DNA from: Methylobacter sp. KS41 | GTDB taxonomy: Bacteria; Pseudomonadota; Gammaproteobacteria; Methylococcales; Methylomonadaceae | DNA length: 64,000 nucleotides | Direction: 5' to 3' | Assembly (NCBI GenBank): GCA_002862125.1 | Contig: PHSP01000001.1 | Span: 1,398,501 to 1,462,500 of the forward strand | In this document: positions 44,754-52,980 of the stretch, one piece after another | How the letters are laid out: each line of letters starts with the position of its first letter | Position numbering within the stretch: position 1 is the stretch's first letter | Made by a program: the position numbers and the translations under genes | Notes under the pieces: generated by a model | Database searches by the model: none | Seen by the model: only the letters and a program-made list of their open reading frames with translations | What the model was told of the DNA's origin: nothing

Positions 44754-46439
44754 ATGACCTACCAGTCCTTGTTAACAACCTTGCAAGAAAGGAATAAGCT
44801 TTCGGCTTCAGAATTAAAAAAAGTTGAGCGGGTTAAAAAAACCTCGGTAGCAGAAAGCCTGCCGCAGTTACTGGTAAAACTGGGTCTATGTTCCGAGCTC
44901 GATGTTGCCGATGCATTTGTCGAATCCGGTCAATTTGAGAAAGTTTCCTCGAATCAATACCCGCTGGAAATGAAATTACCCGAAACTGTATCTTTACGTT
45001 TTTTAAAGAGCAATCATGTTATTGGTTTAAGTAATACCGGAGATAACATTACCGTAGCGATGATGGACCCCGAAGATCAGTTTAATATTGACGCGCTTAA
45101 ATTGGCGACAGGAAAGCCTATATTGGTCAAGGTCGGCCTACTTTCAGAAATTGATGCGGCGCTTGATGTCCAGTACGGCGAAGACCGGTCGAAAATGGAC
45201 AAACTGATCGATGACCTGCCCGTTGATGATCTGGGCGAAGAAGATTTGGAACATTTAAAAGATTTGGCCAGTGAAGCTCCCGTTATAAAAATGGTTAATT
45301 TGATCATGCAGCGGGCGATTGAAACCAGGGCGTCAGACATACATATAGAGCCTTTTGAACAAACATTAAAAGTCAGGCTGCGCGTGGATGGCGTTTTACA
45401 GGAGATTGATGCGCCCAACGTAAAGTCAACGGCGGCGGTGATTTCACGCATCAAAATTATGGCTAAACTGAATATCGCCGAACGGCGATTACCTCAGGAT
45501 GGCCGGATCAAGGTGCAAATGTTGGGTAAAGAACTCGATTTGCGGGTATCGACTATTCCTACCATGTACGGAGAAAGCGTGGTTATCCGTTTGCTGGACA
45601 AGGAAAATACGGTACTCGACTTCGCCGCATTGGGTTTTGCCGGGCGGCATCTACAGCAATTTATCGAAGTGTTGTCGCAACCGCATGGCATTATCCTCAT
45701 TACCGGACCAACAGGAAGCGGTAAATCAACAACCATGTATGCGGCATTGAAACAACTCAATACCTCGGAACGAAAAATCATTACCGTTGAAGATCCCGTA
45801 GAATATCAGATGGAAGGGATTAATCAGATTCAGGCAAAACCGCAGATAGGCCTAACTTTTGCCTCGGCCTTACGTTCCATTGTCCGGCAAGACCCCGACG
45901 TCATTATGATAGGTGAAATGCGTGATCTGGAAACAGCAAGAATTGCCGTGCAATCAGCGCTCACTGGACACTTGGTGTTATCGACCCTGCACACCAATGA
46001 CGCGGCCGGCGGTATAACTCGTTTGCTTGATATGGGCCTGGAGGAGTATTTGCTGACCTCGACCGTCAATGGCATACTGGCGCAACGTCTGGTAAGAAAG
46101 CTGTGTCCAGCCTGTAAAGAAGGCGTTATCGCCACGCCGGAAATTGTTAAAGAACTGCATTTGAGGCGATTTGCACCCGAGGGTGATATTGTTTTATACA
46201 AACCGGCGGGTTGCCCAGCCTGTGCAGGCATGGGCTATCGCGGACGTCTCGCTATTATTGAATTTTTACCGATGACCGATCCAATACGCAAATTAATTAT
46301 GGCGCACGAAGAGGCCGGAGCTATTCAAAAGCTCGCTATTGCCGAAGGCATGCAAACTCTTTATGAAAATGGCCTGGTAAAAGTGATACAAGGCATTACC
46401 ACTCTGGAAGAAGTCATGCGGGTTACTTCGGAAGCTTGA
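44754..46439 (+). CDS. gspE: T2SS assembly ATPase GspE
   Basis: The cytoplasmic ATPase driving type II secretion. About 561 residues from the ATG at 44754 (a GTG at 44742 is four codons upstream). N1/N2 domains occupy the first 200 residues; the ATPase core has LLITGPTGSGKSTTMYAAL-type Walker A (ITGPTGSGKSTT), the Asp box EDPVEYQMEGINQIQ, Walker B VIMIGEMRDLETA and the His box LSTLHTNDA. The zinc module CPACKEG...CPACAGMGYRGR is intact. First gene of an eleven-gene operon in Xanthomonas xps order; effectors are not evident here. Confidence 0.96.
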   Translation: MTYQSLLTTLQERNKLSASELKKVERVKKTSVAESLPQLLVKLGLCSELDVADAFVESGQFEKVSSNQYPLEMKLPETVSLRFLKSNHVIGLSNTGDNITVAMMDPEDQFNIDALKLATGKPILVKVGLLSEIDAALDVQYGEDRSKMDKLIDDLPVDDLGEEDLEHLKDLASEAPVIKMVNLIMQRAIETRASDIHIEPFEQTLKVRLRVDGVLQEIDAPNVKSTAAVISRIKIMAKLNIAERRLPQDGRIKVQMLGKELDLRVSTIPTMYGESVVIRLLDKENTVLDFAALGFAGRHLQQFIEVLSQPHGIILITGPTGSGKSTTMYAALKQLNTSERKIITVEDPVEYQMEGINQIQAKPQIGLTFASALRSIVRQDPDVIMIGEMRDLETARIAVQSALTGHLVLSTLHTNDAAGGITRLLDMGLEEYLLTSTVNGILAQRLVRKLCPACKEGVIATPEIVKELHLRRFAPEGDIVLYKPAGCPACAGMGYRGRLAIIEFLPMTDPIRKLIMAHEEAGAIQKLAIAEGMQTLYENGLVKVIQGITTLEEVMRVTSEA

Positions 46440-46440
46440 G

Positions 46441-47670
46441 ATGCCCTTGTTTACTTATAAAGCGGTCAATAGCCTGGGCGAAACGGAAGAAGGCGTTAGA
46501 GATGCGGCTAACGAACAACTTTTGATTACAGCATTGCAGTCGGAAGGTTACATTCCGATCCGCGTTGCAACAGCCAATAGCAGATCGTTTCTCGGGCTCG
46601 GGCTCGGTCTCGGTCTGGGCGTCAAACAAGCCAAATTATCCCAGAAAGATATTGCCTTATTGACCAGTGAGCTTTCAACCTTGCTCGAGTCCGGTTTACC
46701 ACTGGATAAATCATTACTCGTGTTAATGGATTTGACTGAAGATAACCCGCGCTTAAGCAAGTTGCTGGCAAAAGTTTTGGAAAAAGTTAAAGGCGGTTCA
46801 TCACTGGCCGATGCGCTGGAACAGCAGACAGGCACTTTCAGCAAATTTTATTTGAATATGATTCGCGCCGGTGAAGCTGGCGGCAGTCTTGATGATGTAT
46901 TGAAGCGCTTGTCTGACTATCTGGAACGCTCTCAGGAATTAAAAGACACGGTCAGTACAGCATTAATTTATCCTGCGATATTGCTGGTCATGTCCCTGGC
47001 ATCTTTATTCGTGATGTTGACCTTTGTTGTGCCGCAGTTTACCGAAATGTTTGAAAGCGCGGGTAAAGCCTTGCCAGTATCAACCCAGATTGTTGTGGGA
47101 CTGGCGGAATGGTTGCAAAGCTATTGGTGGATACTAGTGATCGCTGTTGTTTTTATCTCCAGCTATATGAAGTTTCAGTTGGCCGACCCGGTAAGAAAGA
47201 AGGTGTGGGATGCCCGTTTTTTAAAACTGCCTTTGGCAGGGGCTATTATCACGAATAAGGAAACCGCCAATATCAGCCGCACGCTCGGAACTTTACTAGG
47301 CAATGGCGTTTCAATACTATCGGCCTTGGTCATAGTGAGGGAAACCGTCGACAATCTCGAATTAGCGAGCGCCATTACTTTTGCTGAGGAGCAGTTAAAA
47401 CAAGGTAAGCATTTATCGGATGCTTTGCAGGAAAAACGCCTATTCCCTAAAATGGCAATGCAAATGATTAAAATGGGCGAAGAAACGGGACGCCTGGAGG
47501 AAATGCTGCTACGCGTGGCAAATATATATGATAAACAGCTCAGAACGGCAATACAGCAACTGCTGGCTTTTCTTGAACCTGCGTTGATAATCACTTTGGG
47601 ACTTATGATTGCAGGTATCATCGTATCGATTTTACTGGCCATTTTGAGCGTGAATGATTTAGCTTTTTAA
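46441..47670 (+). CDS. gspF: T2SS inner-membrane platform protein GspF
   Basis: A 409-residue polytopic protein of the T2SS/pilC family. It begins MPLFTYKAVNSLGETEEG, with two homologous cytoplasmic domains (GxPLDKSLLVL... and GVSILSALVIV...) and three membrane segments, ending with PALIITLGLMIAGIIVSILLAILS. Around residues 50-59 a run of alternating Leu-Gly (FLGLGLGLGLGV) is encoded by a hexanucleotide repeat (about 46588-46620) and would tolerate unit changes in frame. Begins one base after gspE's stop. Confidence 0.95.
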   Translation: MPLFTYKAVNSLGETEEGVRDAANEQLLITALQSEGYIPIRVATANSRSFLGLGLGLGLGVKQAKLSQKDIALLTSELSTLLESGLPLDKSLLVLMDLTEDNPRLSKLLAKVLEKVKGGSSLADALEQQTGTFSKFYLNMIRAGEAGGSLDDVLKRLSDYLERSQELKDTVSTALIYPAILLVMSLASLFVMLTFVVPQFTEMFESAGKALPVSTQIVVGLAEWLQSYWWILVIAVVFISSYMKFQLADPVRKKVWDARFLKLPLAGAIITNKETANISRTLGTLLGNGVSILSALVIVRETVDNLELASAITFAEEQLKQGKHLSDALQEKRLFPKMAMQMIKMGEETGRLEEMLLRVANIYDKQLRTAIQQLLAFLEPALIITLGLMIAGIIVSILLAILSVNDLAF

Positions 47671-47685
47671 CTGAAAAAACTGACT

Positions 47686-48111
47686 ATGACACATATAAAT
47701 AAAACACAAACAGGCTTTACCCTACTCGAGTTATTGGTCGTACTGGGCATTATTGCCATGCTGGCCGGGATTGTAGGGCCACAAGTCATGAAGCACATGG
47801 GCGAATCCAAAACCAAAGCGGCAAGGGTGCAAATTGAAGATCTGGCGGCTACTCTGGATATGTATAAACTGGATTTGGGCGCTTATCCGACAACTGAAGA
47901 AGGTTTAAAGGCGTTAATCGAATCGCCCGAAGGTGCAAAACGCTGGAATGGGCCCTATTTGCAAAAGTCAAGAATACCGCTTGATCCCTGGCAAAATGAA
48001 TACCACTATGTTTCTCCCGGCGAGCACGGTAAATTTGATTTACTTACCCTGGGTGCAGATGCTAAAGAAGGCGGTGAAGGCGAAGACCAGGATATTGTTA
48101 GTTGGCAATAA
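47686..48111 (+). CDS. gspG: Major pseudopilin GspG
   Basis: The main subunit of the T2SS pseudopilus, 141 residues. A prepilin-type leader precedes GFTLLELLVVLGIIAMLAGIVGPQVM with the processing site G^F and the conserved Glu5. The C-terminal domain has the calcium-binding and conserved DPWQNEYHYVSPGEHGKFDLLTLGADAKEGGEG loop. Processed by a prepilin peptidase encoded elsewhere. Confidence 0.96.
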   Translation: MTHINKTQTGFTLLELLVVLGIIAMLAGIVGPQVMKHMGESKTKAARVQIEDLAATLDMYKLDLGAYPTTEEGLKALIESPEGAKRWNGPYLQKSRIPLDPWQNEYHYVSPGEHGKFDLLTLGADAKEGGEGEDQDIVSWQ

Positions 48112-48150
48112 ACCATAAGGTCCTGTGTTCAAGGTAACAAGAGCGGACAC

Positions 48151-48627
48151 ATGCGCTTCGGGTCTTGTACCTTGCACCTGAATAAGGGTTTTACCCTGCT
48201 TGAGCTGATTGTCGTTTTGTTTATTGTCGTATTGGGATTTTCTGTTGTCACCATTAATCTTTCATCGGGGAATGACTCAACAGAGCTTAAAGCCGCGGCC
48301 CGGGATATTGTTTCGGCGCTGCGTTATGCCAGAGGACAAGCTTTAATGTCTCATCAGGAAACAACTATCACCCTTGACCTTGCCAATAACACCTATACCG
48401 TGAGCGGACGCGGCAAAGTTTACATTATTCCCAAAACGATCGATGTTACCGTGGTCACGGCGCAACGCGAGCTAAACGGCAAAGGGCTGGGCAACATTCG
48501 TTTTTTTGCCGACGGCTCCTCTACAGGGGGTAGAATCACACTTGAGCGGGGCAAGGCCGGCTGGCAAATCGATATTAACTGGTTAACCGGTCAAATTGAA
48601 CTTGATGACGCCAGGGCTAGTGAATAA
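48151..48627 (+). CDS. gspH: Minor pseudopilin GspH
   Basis: A 158-residue prepilin with a 12-residue leader and GFTLLELIVVLFIVVLGFSVV including Glu5. The remainder fits the GspH domain (ARDIVSALRYARGQALMSHQE, then FFADGSSTGG, then WQIDINWLTGQI). Part of the pseudopilus tip with GspI, J and K. It overlaps the start of gspI. Confidence 0.93.
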   Translation: MRFGSCTLHLNKGFTLLELIVVLFIVVLGFSVVTINLSSGNDSTELKAAARDIVSALRYARGQALMSHQETTITLDLANNTYTVSGRGKVYIIPKTIDVTVVTAQRELNGKGLGNIRFFADGSSTGGRITLERGKAGWQIDINWLTGQIELDDARASE

Positions 48628-49018
48628 ACAGCAGGGTTTTTCTTTACTGGAAATCCTGATTGCGTTCTCGATTCTCGCGCTTTCTTTAGGCATCTTGCTG
48701 AAAATTTTTTCCGCAGGCGTAAACACTGCCGTAGTTGCAGAAGACTATACGGCTGCTGTCCAAATTGCTGAAAGTTTAATGGCTAAAACAGGCGTGGAAA
48801 CACCATTGCAAAATGGTCAGGATTCAGGACTGGAAAATGATAAATATCATTGGCTGGTTGAGGTTAGCCCGATTGTATTTAATCCTGAAGATATTGACGC
48901 CACGGCTATAACGGCAGCGCTCTTTAAAGTCAAGGTCATCGTAAGCTGGGGTGATGATAATGCCAATGACCGGCGGATTGAGTTGACCACATTAAAACTA
49001 AGCAATAAAACCTTATGA
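48620..49018 (+). CDS. gspI: Minor pseudopilin GspI
   Basis: A prepilin of about 132 residues. I prefer the GTG start at 48620 (leader MNKQQG before FSLLEILIAFSILALSLGIL, with Glu5), which overlaps gspH by 8 bases; an ATG at 48605 and TTG at 48596 in frame are alternatives. The mature part matches GspI with YHWLVEVSPI and FKVKVIVSWG. Tip component of the T2SS pseudopilus. Confidence 0.9.
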   Translation: MNKQQGFSLLEILIAFSILALSLGILLKIFSAGVNTAVVAEDYTAAVQIAESLMAKTGVETPLQNGQDSGLENDKYHWLVEVSPIVFNPEDIDATAITAALFKVKVIVSWGDDNANDRRIELTTLKLSNKTL

Positions 49019-49749
49019 GAAAAAATCAGGTACAGGCTGCAAGGTTCAAGGTTAAAAGACCTTGCCGTTTAAAGCCTGTATTTTGTCCCTTGCATCCGCG
49101 AGGCTTTACCCTCATCGAAGTGCTCATCGCCATGACCCTGTTAAGCATAATGGTGGTGTTACTGTTTGGCAGTTTAAAAATTTGCGCTGACAGTTGGGAA
49201 AAGGGCGAAAGCAAAATAACTGACGTCAATGAAATCGCTGTTGTTTATAATTTTTTTCAGCGGCATTTATCTAAAGCAAAACCACTATGGAATGACCTAT
49301 CTGAAGAAGAAAAAACTTTTTCTTTTCAGGGCAACTCTCAATCTTTACAATTTGTCTCCGCCTTCCCGGCAAGCGCTGCCAGATCGGGTTTGCAGCTGTT
49401 TTCCATAAATCTGGCGGAAGAAGATAATGATCAGGTTATCAATGTCACCTTAACGCCATTTTTCCCAGCGGCTGAAGGCGAAGAATGGCACAAGGAAGAA
49501 GTAACGCTAGCTAAACACGTAAGCGGTTTTACGCTGGCTTATTTTGGCTCCGATGACGGGGTAAGCGAGGCTGCCTGGGCGGAAGAATGGCTGAATAAAG
49601 ATGTTCTGCCTCGATTAGTTAAAGTCAACATTAGCCTGGAAAATGGAATCTACTGGCCGGCAATGATTATTGATCTTAGGGTTACAGGCAAAACTGACAA
49701 CACTGGCGCCGGATCCAATAATAACGCCAACCCGCGCAATATAAATTAA
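49015..49749 (+). CDS. gspJ: Minor pseudopilin GspJ
   Basis: A 244-residue prepilin with an unusually long, basic leader (about 30 residues, ending HPRG) ahead of FTLIEVLIAMTLLSIMVVLLFGSL with Glu5. GspJ features follow, including the W/F-rich middle and LPRLVKVNISLE near the C-terminus, and a Gly/Asn-rich tail. Translationally coupled to gspI by ATGA. Tip component with GspI and GspK. Confidence 0.92.
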   Translation: MRKNQVQAARFKVKRPCRLKPVFCPLHPRGFTLIEVLIAMTLLSIMVVLLFGSLKICADSWEKGESKITDVNEIAVVYNFFQRHLSKAKPLWNDLSEEEKTFSFQGNSQSLQFVSAFPASAARSGLQLFSINLAEEDNDQVINVTLTPFFPAAEGEEWHKEEVTLAKHVSGFTLAYFGSDDGVSEAAWAEEWLNKDVLPRLVKVNISLENGIYWPAMIIDLRVTGKTDNTGAGSNNNANPRNIN

Positions 49750-49763
49750 TCCGGGACAGTCAA

Positions 49764-50720
49764 GTGGAAAAGCAAAAGGGTCTGGCCCTGATTCTGGTGT
49801 TGTGGGTGTTAAGTTTACTGACAATTATGGCAGGGAGCTTTGCCCTGAATATGCGCAGGGAATCAGCTATTATCGCGGGTGTTAAAACTAATGCTCAGGC
49901 CATGGCTGTAGCGGAGTCCGGGATTGCAATGGCGGAAATGATGTTGCTGGGCCCTGACCCGAATATGATTTGGCGGGCAGATGGAGGTATTTATGAAATA
50001 GACTCTGAGGATGCCAAAATTCGAGTACGTATGTTATCTGAATCCGGTAAAATAGATATTAATAAGGCCGATGAAGCTTTATTACAGAGCCTGATGGCAT
50101 CAGCCCCGGTGGATACAGACCTGCAAACCAAGCTGGTCAGCGCCATTCTCGACTGGCGTGACGCGGATGATCTTGTGCATGTAGAGGGCGCGGAAAAAGA
50201 TGAATATCAAGAGGCTGGCTTAAGCTATCAGCCAAGAAACAAGGCATTTCAGTCAATTGAAGAATTGCAACTGGTCTTAGGGATGAATGAATCCGTGTTT
50301 AAATGGATAGAACCGCTAGTCACTATTTATTCCGGACAGCAGCAAGTCAATATACAGCAGGCGGACAAAGAGGTTTTGCAGGTAATTCCCGGTTTGGATG
50401 GGGGATTGATAGATTCCTTTATTGCCGACAGATTGGAAAGCGCCAGGAATAACCTGCCTGCTCCGCCATTCCCATCAAGTTCGGGACAAAATATCTCTCC
50501 AGCGCAAAATACTGCGCTGACCATTGTTTCTGACGCGCTTCTAAATGACGGATCAAGAGCATTGATCAGCGCGGTGATAAAAAAATCCGACAATGCCCAG
50601 ACAGCCCCATTTGAGACATATAGATGGCAGCTTTTAACGGCAAACGGCGCTTCATTATTTACCGGTGCCATGAGTGAATTATTAGTAAAACAATATGCTG
50701 GACCTGAACTCAACAATTGA
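49764..50720 (+). CDS. gspK: Minor pseudopilin GspK
   Basis: A 318-residue GspK, the largest pseudopilin, which caps the pseudopilus. It starts at a GTG with MEKQKG before LALILVLWVLSLLTIMAGSFAL, and lacks Glu5 as expected for GspK. SGKIDINKADEALLQSLM and ILDWRDADDLVHVEGAEKDEY, the helical SAM-like region, are diagnostic. It overlaps gspL by 26 bases. Confidence 0.94.
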   Translation: MEKQKGLALILVLWVLSLLTIMAGSFALNMRRESAIIAGVKTNAQAMAVAESGIAMAEMMLLGPDPNMIWRADGGIYEIDSEDAKIRVRMLSESGKIDINKADEALLQSLMASAPVDTDLQTKLVSAILDWRDADDLVHVEGAEKDEYQEAGLSYQPRNKAFQSIEELQLVLGMNESVFKWIEPLVTIYSGQQQVNIQQADKEVLQVIPGLDGGLIDSFIADRLESARNNLPAPPFPSSSGQNISPAQNTALTIVSDALLNDGSRALISAVIKKSDNAQTAPFETYRWQLLTANGASLFTGAMSELLVKQYAGPELNN

Positions 50721-51801
50721 TCTGAACTTTAAGCAGTTCTTCCGCTGGTGGAAGCGGGAACTTGGCTTTCTGGTGCCTGAAAAACTAAAACAGCTTGTTA
50801 GCGATAAACAAAGCTTCATCATCATCAGTCCTAAAGGCGGTCGGTTAGTATTGAGTTATGCATACGATGGGCAAATTGAGCAGCTGGCTACAGTTGATCG
50901 AGGTGCCAGAGACCTTGCATTTCAGAGTATCCATGAAAAAGATGAACGCTTGGCTAAAGCCGGTGTAATAATCAGATTGACGAATCAGGAGGCCATTCAA
51001 AAAGAGCTCAGCTTACCCGCCGCGGCAAAAGAAAACCTTTATCAGGTTGTCGCTTATGAACTTGATCGTTATACGCCATTCAAGGCGGAACAGGTTTATT
51101 TTGCTGTTAAGCCGTTGGAAGGCGTAAACGAGCCAGGGCATATCAGGGTGATGCTGATTTTAACGACCAGGGAAATTCTTGACGGACTCTACGAGGATGT
51201 CACAGCAATGGGCTTATCTCCGCTATTTGCAGATTATGAAGGTTCTGCAAATTCTCTTGATCACTTTACTTACGCTTACAATCTATTACCCGACAGGCTA
51301 AGGCAAAAAACCGCTAAAATACCGCGTTTAATTAACTCGGCGCTGATAATGTTAACCTGTTTGTTGCTAATATCCGTTATAGCGGCGCCCGTTTGGTTTG
51401 AGTATCAAACAGTTAACGCATTACAAATAAAAGCCGATTCTCTGGAAAAAGACGCCAAAAAGGTGAAAGCATTGCAGTCGGACATCGATGCGGTAATAGA
51501 TGAAACCCGTCAGTTGATTAAAGAGAAAACTGCGACGCCCGAGGTGATTGTGATATTGAATACGCTAAGCTCGCTTATCAAGGATGATACCTGGCTGAGC
51601 TATTTGCAATACACGGACGGACATTTGCAAATACAAGGAGAATCGCCTGCCGCGTCGACTCTGATTGCCGTTCTGGAAGCGTCTGAATTGTTTGTCAATG
51701 CCAGATTTGCCTCGCCAGTCACTCAGGATAGCGTCAGCAAGCTTGAAAGGTTTCAGATTACTGTCGATGTGGACAAAGCGGAAGGCATTGCCCGTGAGTA
51801 A
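50695..51801 (+). CDS. gspL: T2SS protein GspL
   Basis: A 368-residue bitopic protein: an actin-like cytoplasmic domain (about 1-215) that contacts GspE, one membrane segment LIMLTCLLLISVIAAPVWF, and a periplasmic ferredoxin-like domain. The pattern resembles PilM-N and GspL fusions; LYQVVAYELDRYTPFKAEQVYFAV is typical of the cytoplasmic part. Its start lies 26 bases inside gspK, the gspM start (GTG at 51794) inside its end. Confidence 0.9.
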   Translation: MLDLNSTIDLNFKQFFRWWKRELGFLVPEKLKQLVSDKQSFIIISPKGGRLVLSYAYDGQIEQLATVDRGARDLAFQSIHEKDERLAKAGVIIRLTNQEAIQKELSLPAAAKENLYQVVAYELDRYTPFKAEQVYFAVKPLEGVNEPGHIRVMLILTTREILDGLYEDVTAMGLSPLFADYEGSANSLDHFTYAYNLLPDRLRQKTAKIPRLINSALIMLTCLLLISVIAAPVWFEYQTVNALQIKADSLEKDAKKVKALQSDIDAVIDETRQLIKEKTATPEVIVILNTLSSLIKDDTWLSYLQYTDGHLQIQGESPAASTLIAVLEASELFVNARFASPVTQDSVSKLERFQITVDVDKAEGIARE

Positions 51802-52399
51802 AGATAAAAAACGCGATGCCCGCTCTCCTGCCCTGCATCAACGCTGGATTGCCGTGGGTTTATTAGTGATCGCGCTGCTGGCTGTTATTTTAGCCATTAT
51901 TGTACCTGTGGTGAGCAAGGAAATGGAGCTGCGCGAAACTAAAAACAATCTTGTTTTCAGGCTGCAGCAATATGAACGCATCTTAGCAAAAAAGAACACT
52001 GTTGTTGCCAGCATGGACAATATAAAACAACGGCAGAAGCAGCAAGGCTATTTTAATAGCCAGGAAACCGATGCTTTAGCGTCTGCCGAGATGCAGGAGT
52101 TTATAAAAAAAGCGATTGTCGATGCCGGAGGGCAGTTAAGCAGCACTCAGGCCCTTCCGGTTAACAACAAAGATAAATTTAGCCGGATAACCATTAGAGT
52201 AAGGATGACAGGAAATAGCGAAGTATTGCGAGCTGTGCTATACAAGATTGAGACATCTAAACCGTTGATCATTATTGATCAGATCGATATAAGACCCACG
52301 CGCGGAAAAAGAAATAGAACGACGCGCCAGGTCGACTCCACTAACGAACTGAACGTTAATTTTCAGGCCGTCAGTTTTATGAGAAAACCAGCGCAATGA
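51794..52399 (+). CDS. gspM: T2SS protein GspM
   Basis: A 201-residue protein with a cytoplasmic N-terminus, one membrane segment (WIAVGLLVIALLAVILAIIVPVV) and a periplasmic ferredoxin-like domain, ending before the operon's gspN. It starts with GTG at 51794, overlapping gspL by 8 bases; an upstream frame to 51665 is not used. GspM partners GspL in the inner-membrane platform. Confidence 0.85.
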   Translation: MSKDKKRDARSPALHQRWIAVGLLVIALLAVILAIIVPVVSKEMELRETKNNLVFRLQQYERILAKKNTVVASMDNIKQRQKQQGYFNSQETDALASAEMQEFIKKAIVDAGGQLSSTQALPVNNKDKFSRITIRVRMTGNSEVLRAVLYKIETSKPLIIIDQIDIRPTRGKRNRTTRQVDSTNELNVNFQAVSFMRKPAQ

Positions 52400-52980
52400 A
52401 TAGTAAAATTGTGTCTGTGTTAATCTCTGTTTGCATCGCGTGCGTCTTTATTATTGCCGGCGAGTGGTACTACTCAGTACAGGAAGAAAAGCATGCCCTG
52501 GCCTCGGCAATTTCAGCCGGAAAAAAGATCTCAACCGATGAAATGCCGGCCATAGAGCTGATCCGGCAACCCGAAGAAAGTTATGCCGATTTCGTTTCCA
52601 GACCCTTATTTATTAACGGCAGAAGACCCGTTGAAGAACCCAGCCCCGAGGAAGCGCAAAATGCCGCCGAGGCAAATATCTTTGATTGGGAACTGAACGG
52701 CGTTTATACGACGAAAAAAGGCTTATCCGCCTTATTCAGCCGTTCCAAATCCAAAGCCGCTAAAGATAATTATCGACGGATAAGCGTGGGCGCTGATCTC
52801 TCTGGCTGGAAGCTGACTGAAATTCGCACGGACAGAGCCATGCTAAAGCAAGGCGCTCAGCAAAAGGAATTATTGCTCCGGAAACCAAAATTGAAAGACT
52901 TGTCCAAGCAACCCAATAGACCCAATGTAACCAATAGCCCGCCTCCTGCAGAAGGCAACCTTGAGAACACTAATGAATAG
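52396..52980 (+). CDS. gspN: T2SS GspN/GspC-like protein (XpsN type)
   Basis: A 194-residue protein with an N-terminal signal anchor and a periplasmic domain that looks like the homology region (HR) of GspC: NIFDWELNGVYTTKKGLSALFSRSKSK, then YRRISVGADLSGWKLTEIRTDRAMLKQGAQQKELLLRK. In Xanthomonas the gene before gspD is xpsN, a short protein replacing gspC; this position and the HR-like pattern suggest the same role in docking the secretin to the platform. Pro/Asn-rich C-terminal tail. Overlaps gspD by 8 bases. Confidence 0.8.
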   Translation: MNSKIVSVLISVCIACVFIIAGEWYYSVQEEKHALASAISAGKKISTDEMPAIELIRQPEESYADFVSRPLFINGRRPVEEPSPEEAQNAAEANIFDWELNGVYTTKKGLSALFSRSKSKAAKDNYRRISVGADLSGWKLTEIRTDRAMLKQGAQQKELLLRKPKLKDLSKQPNRPNVTNSPPPAEGNLENTNE

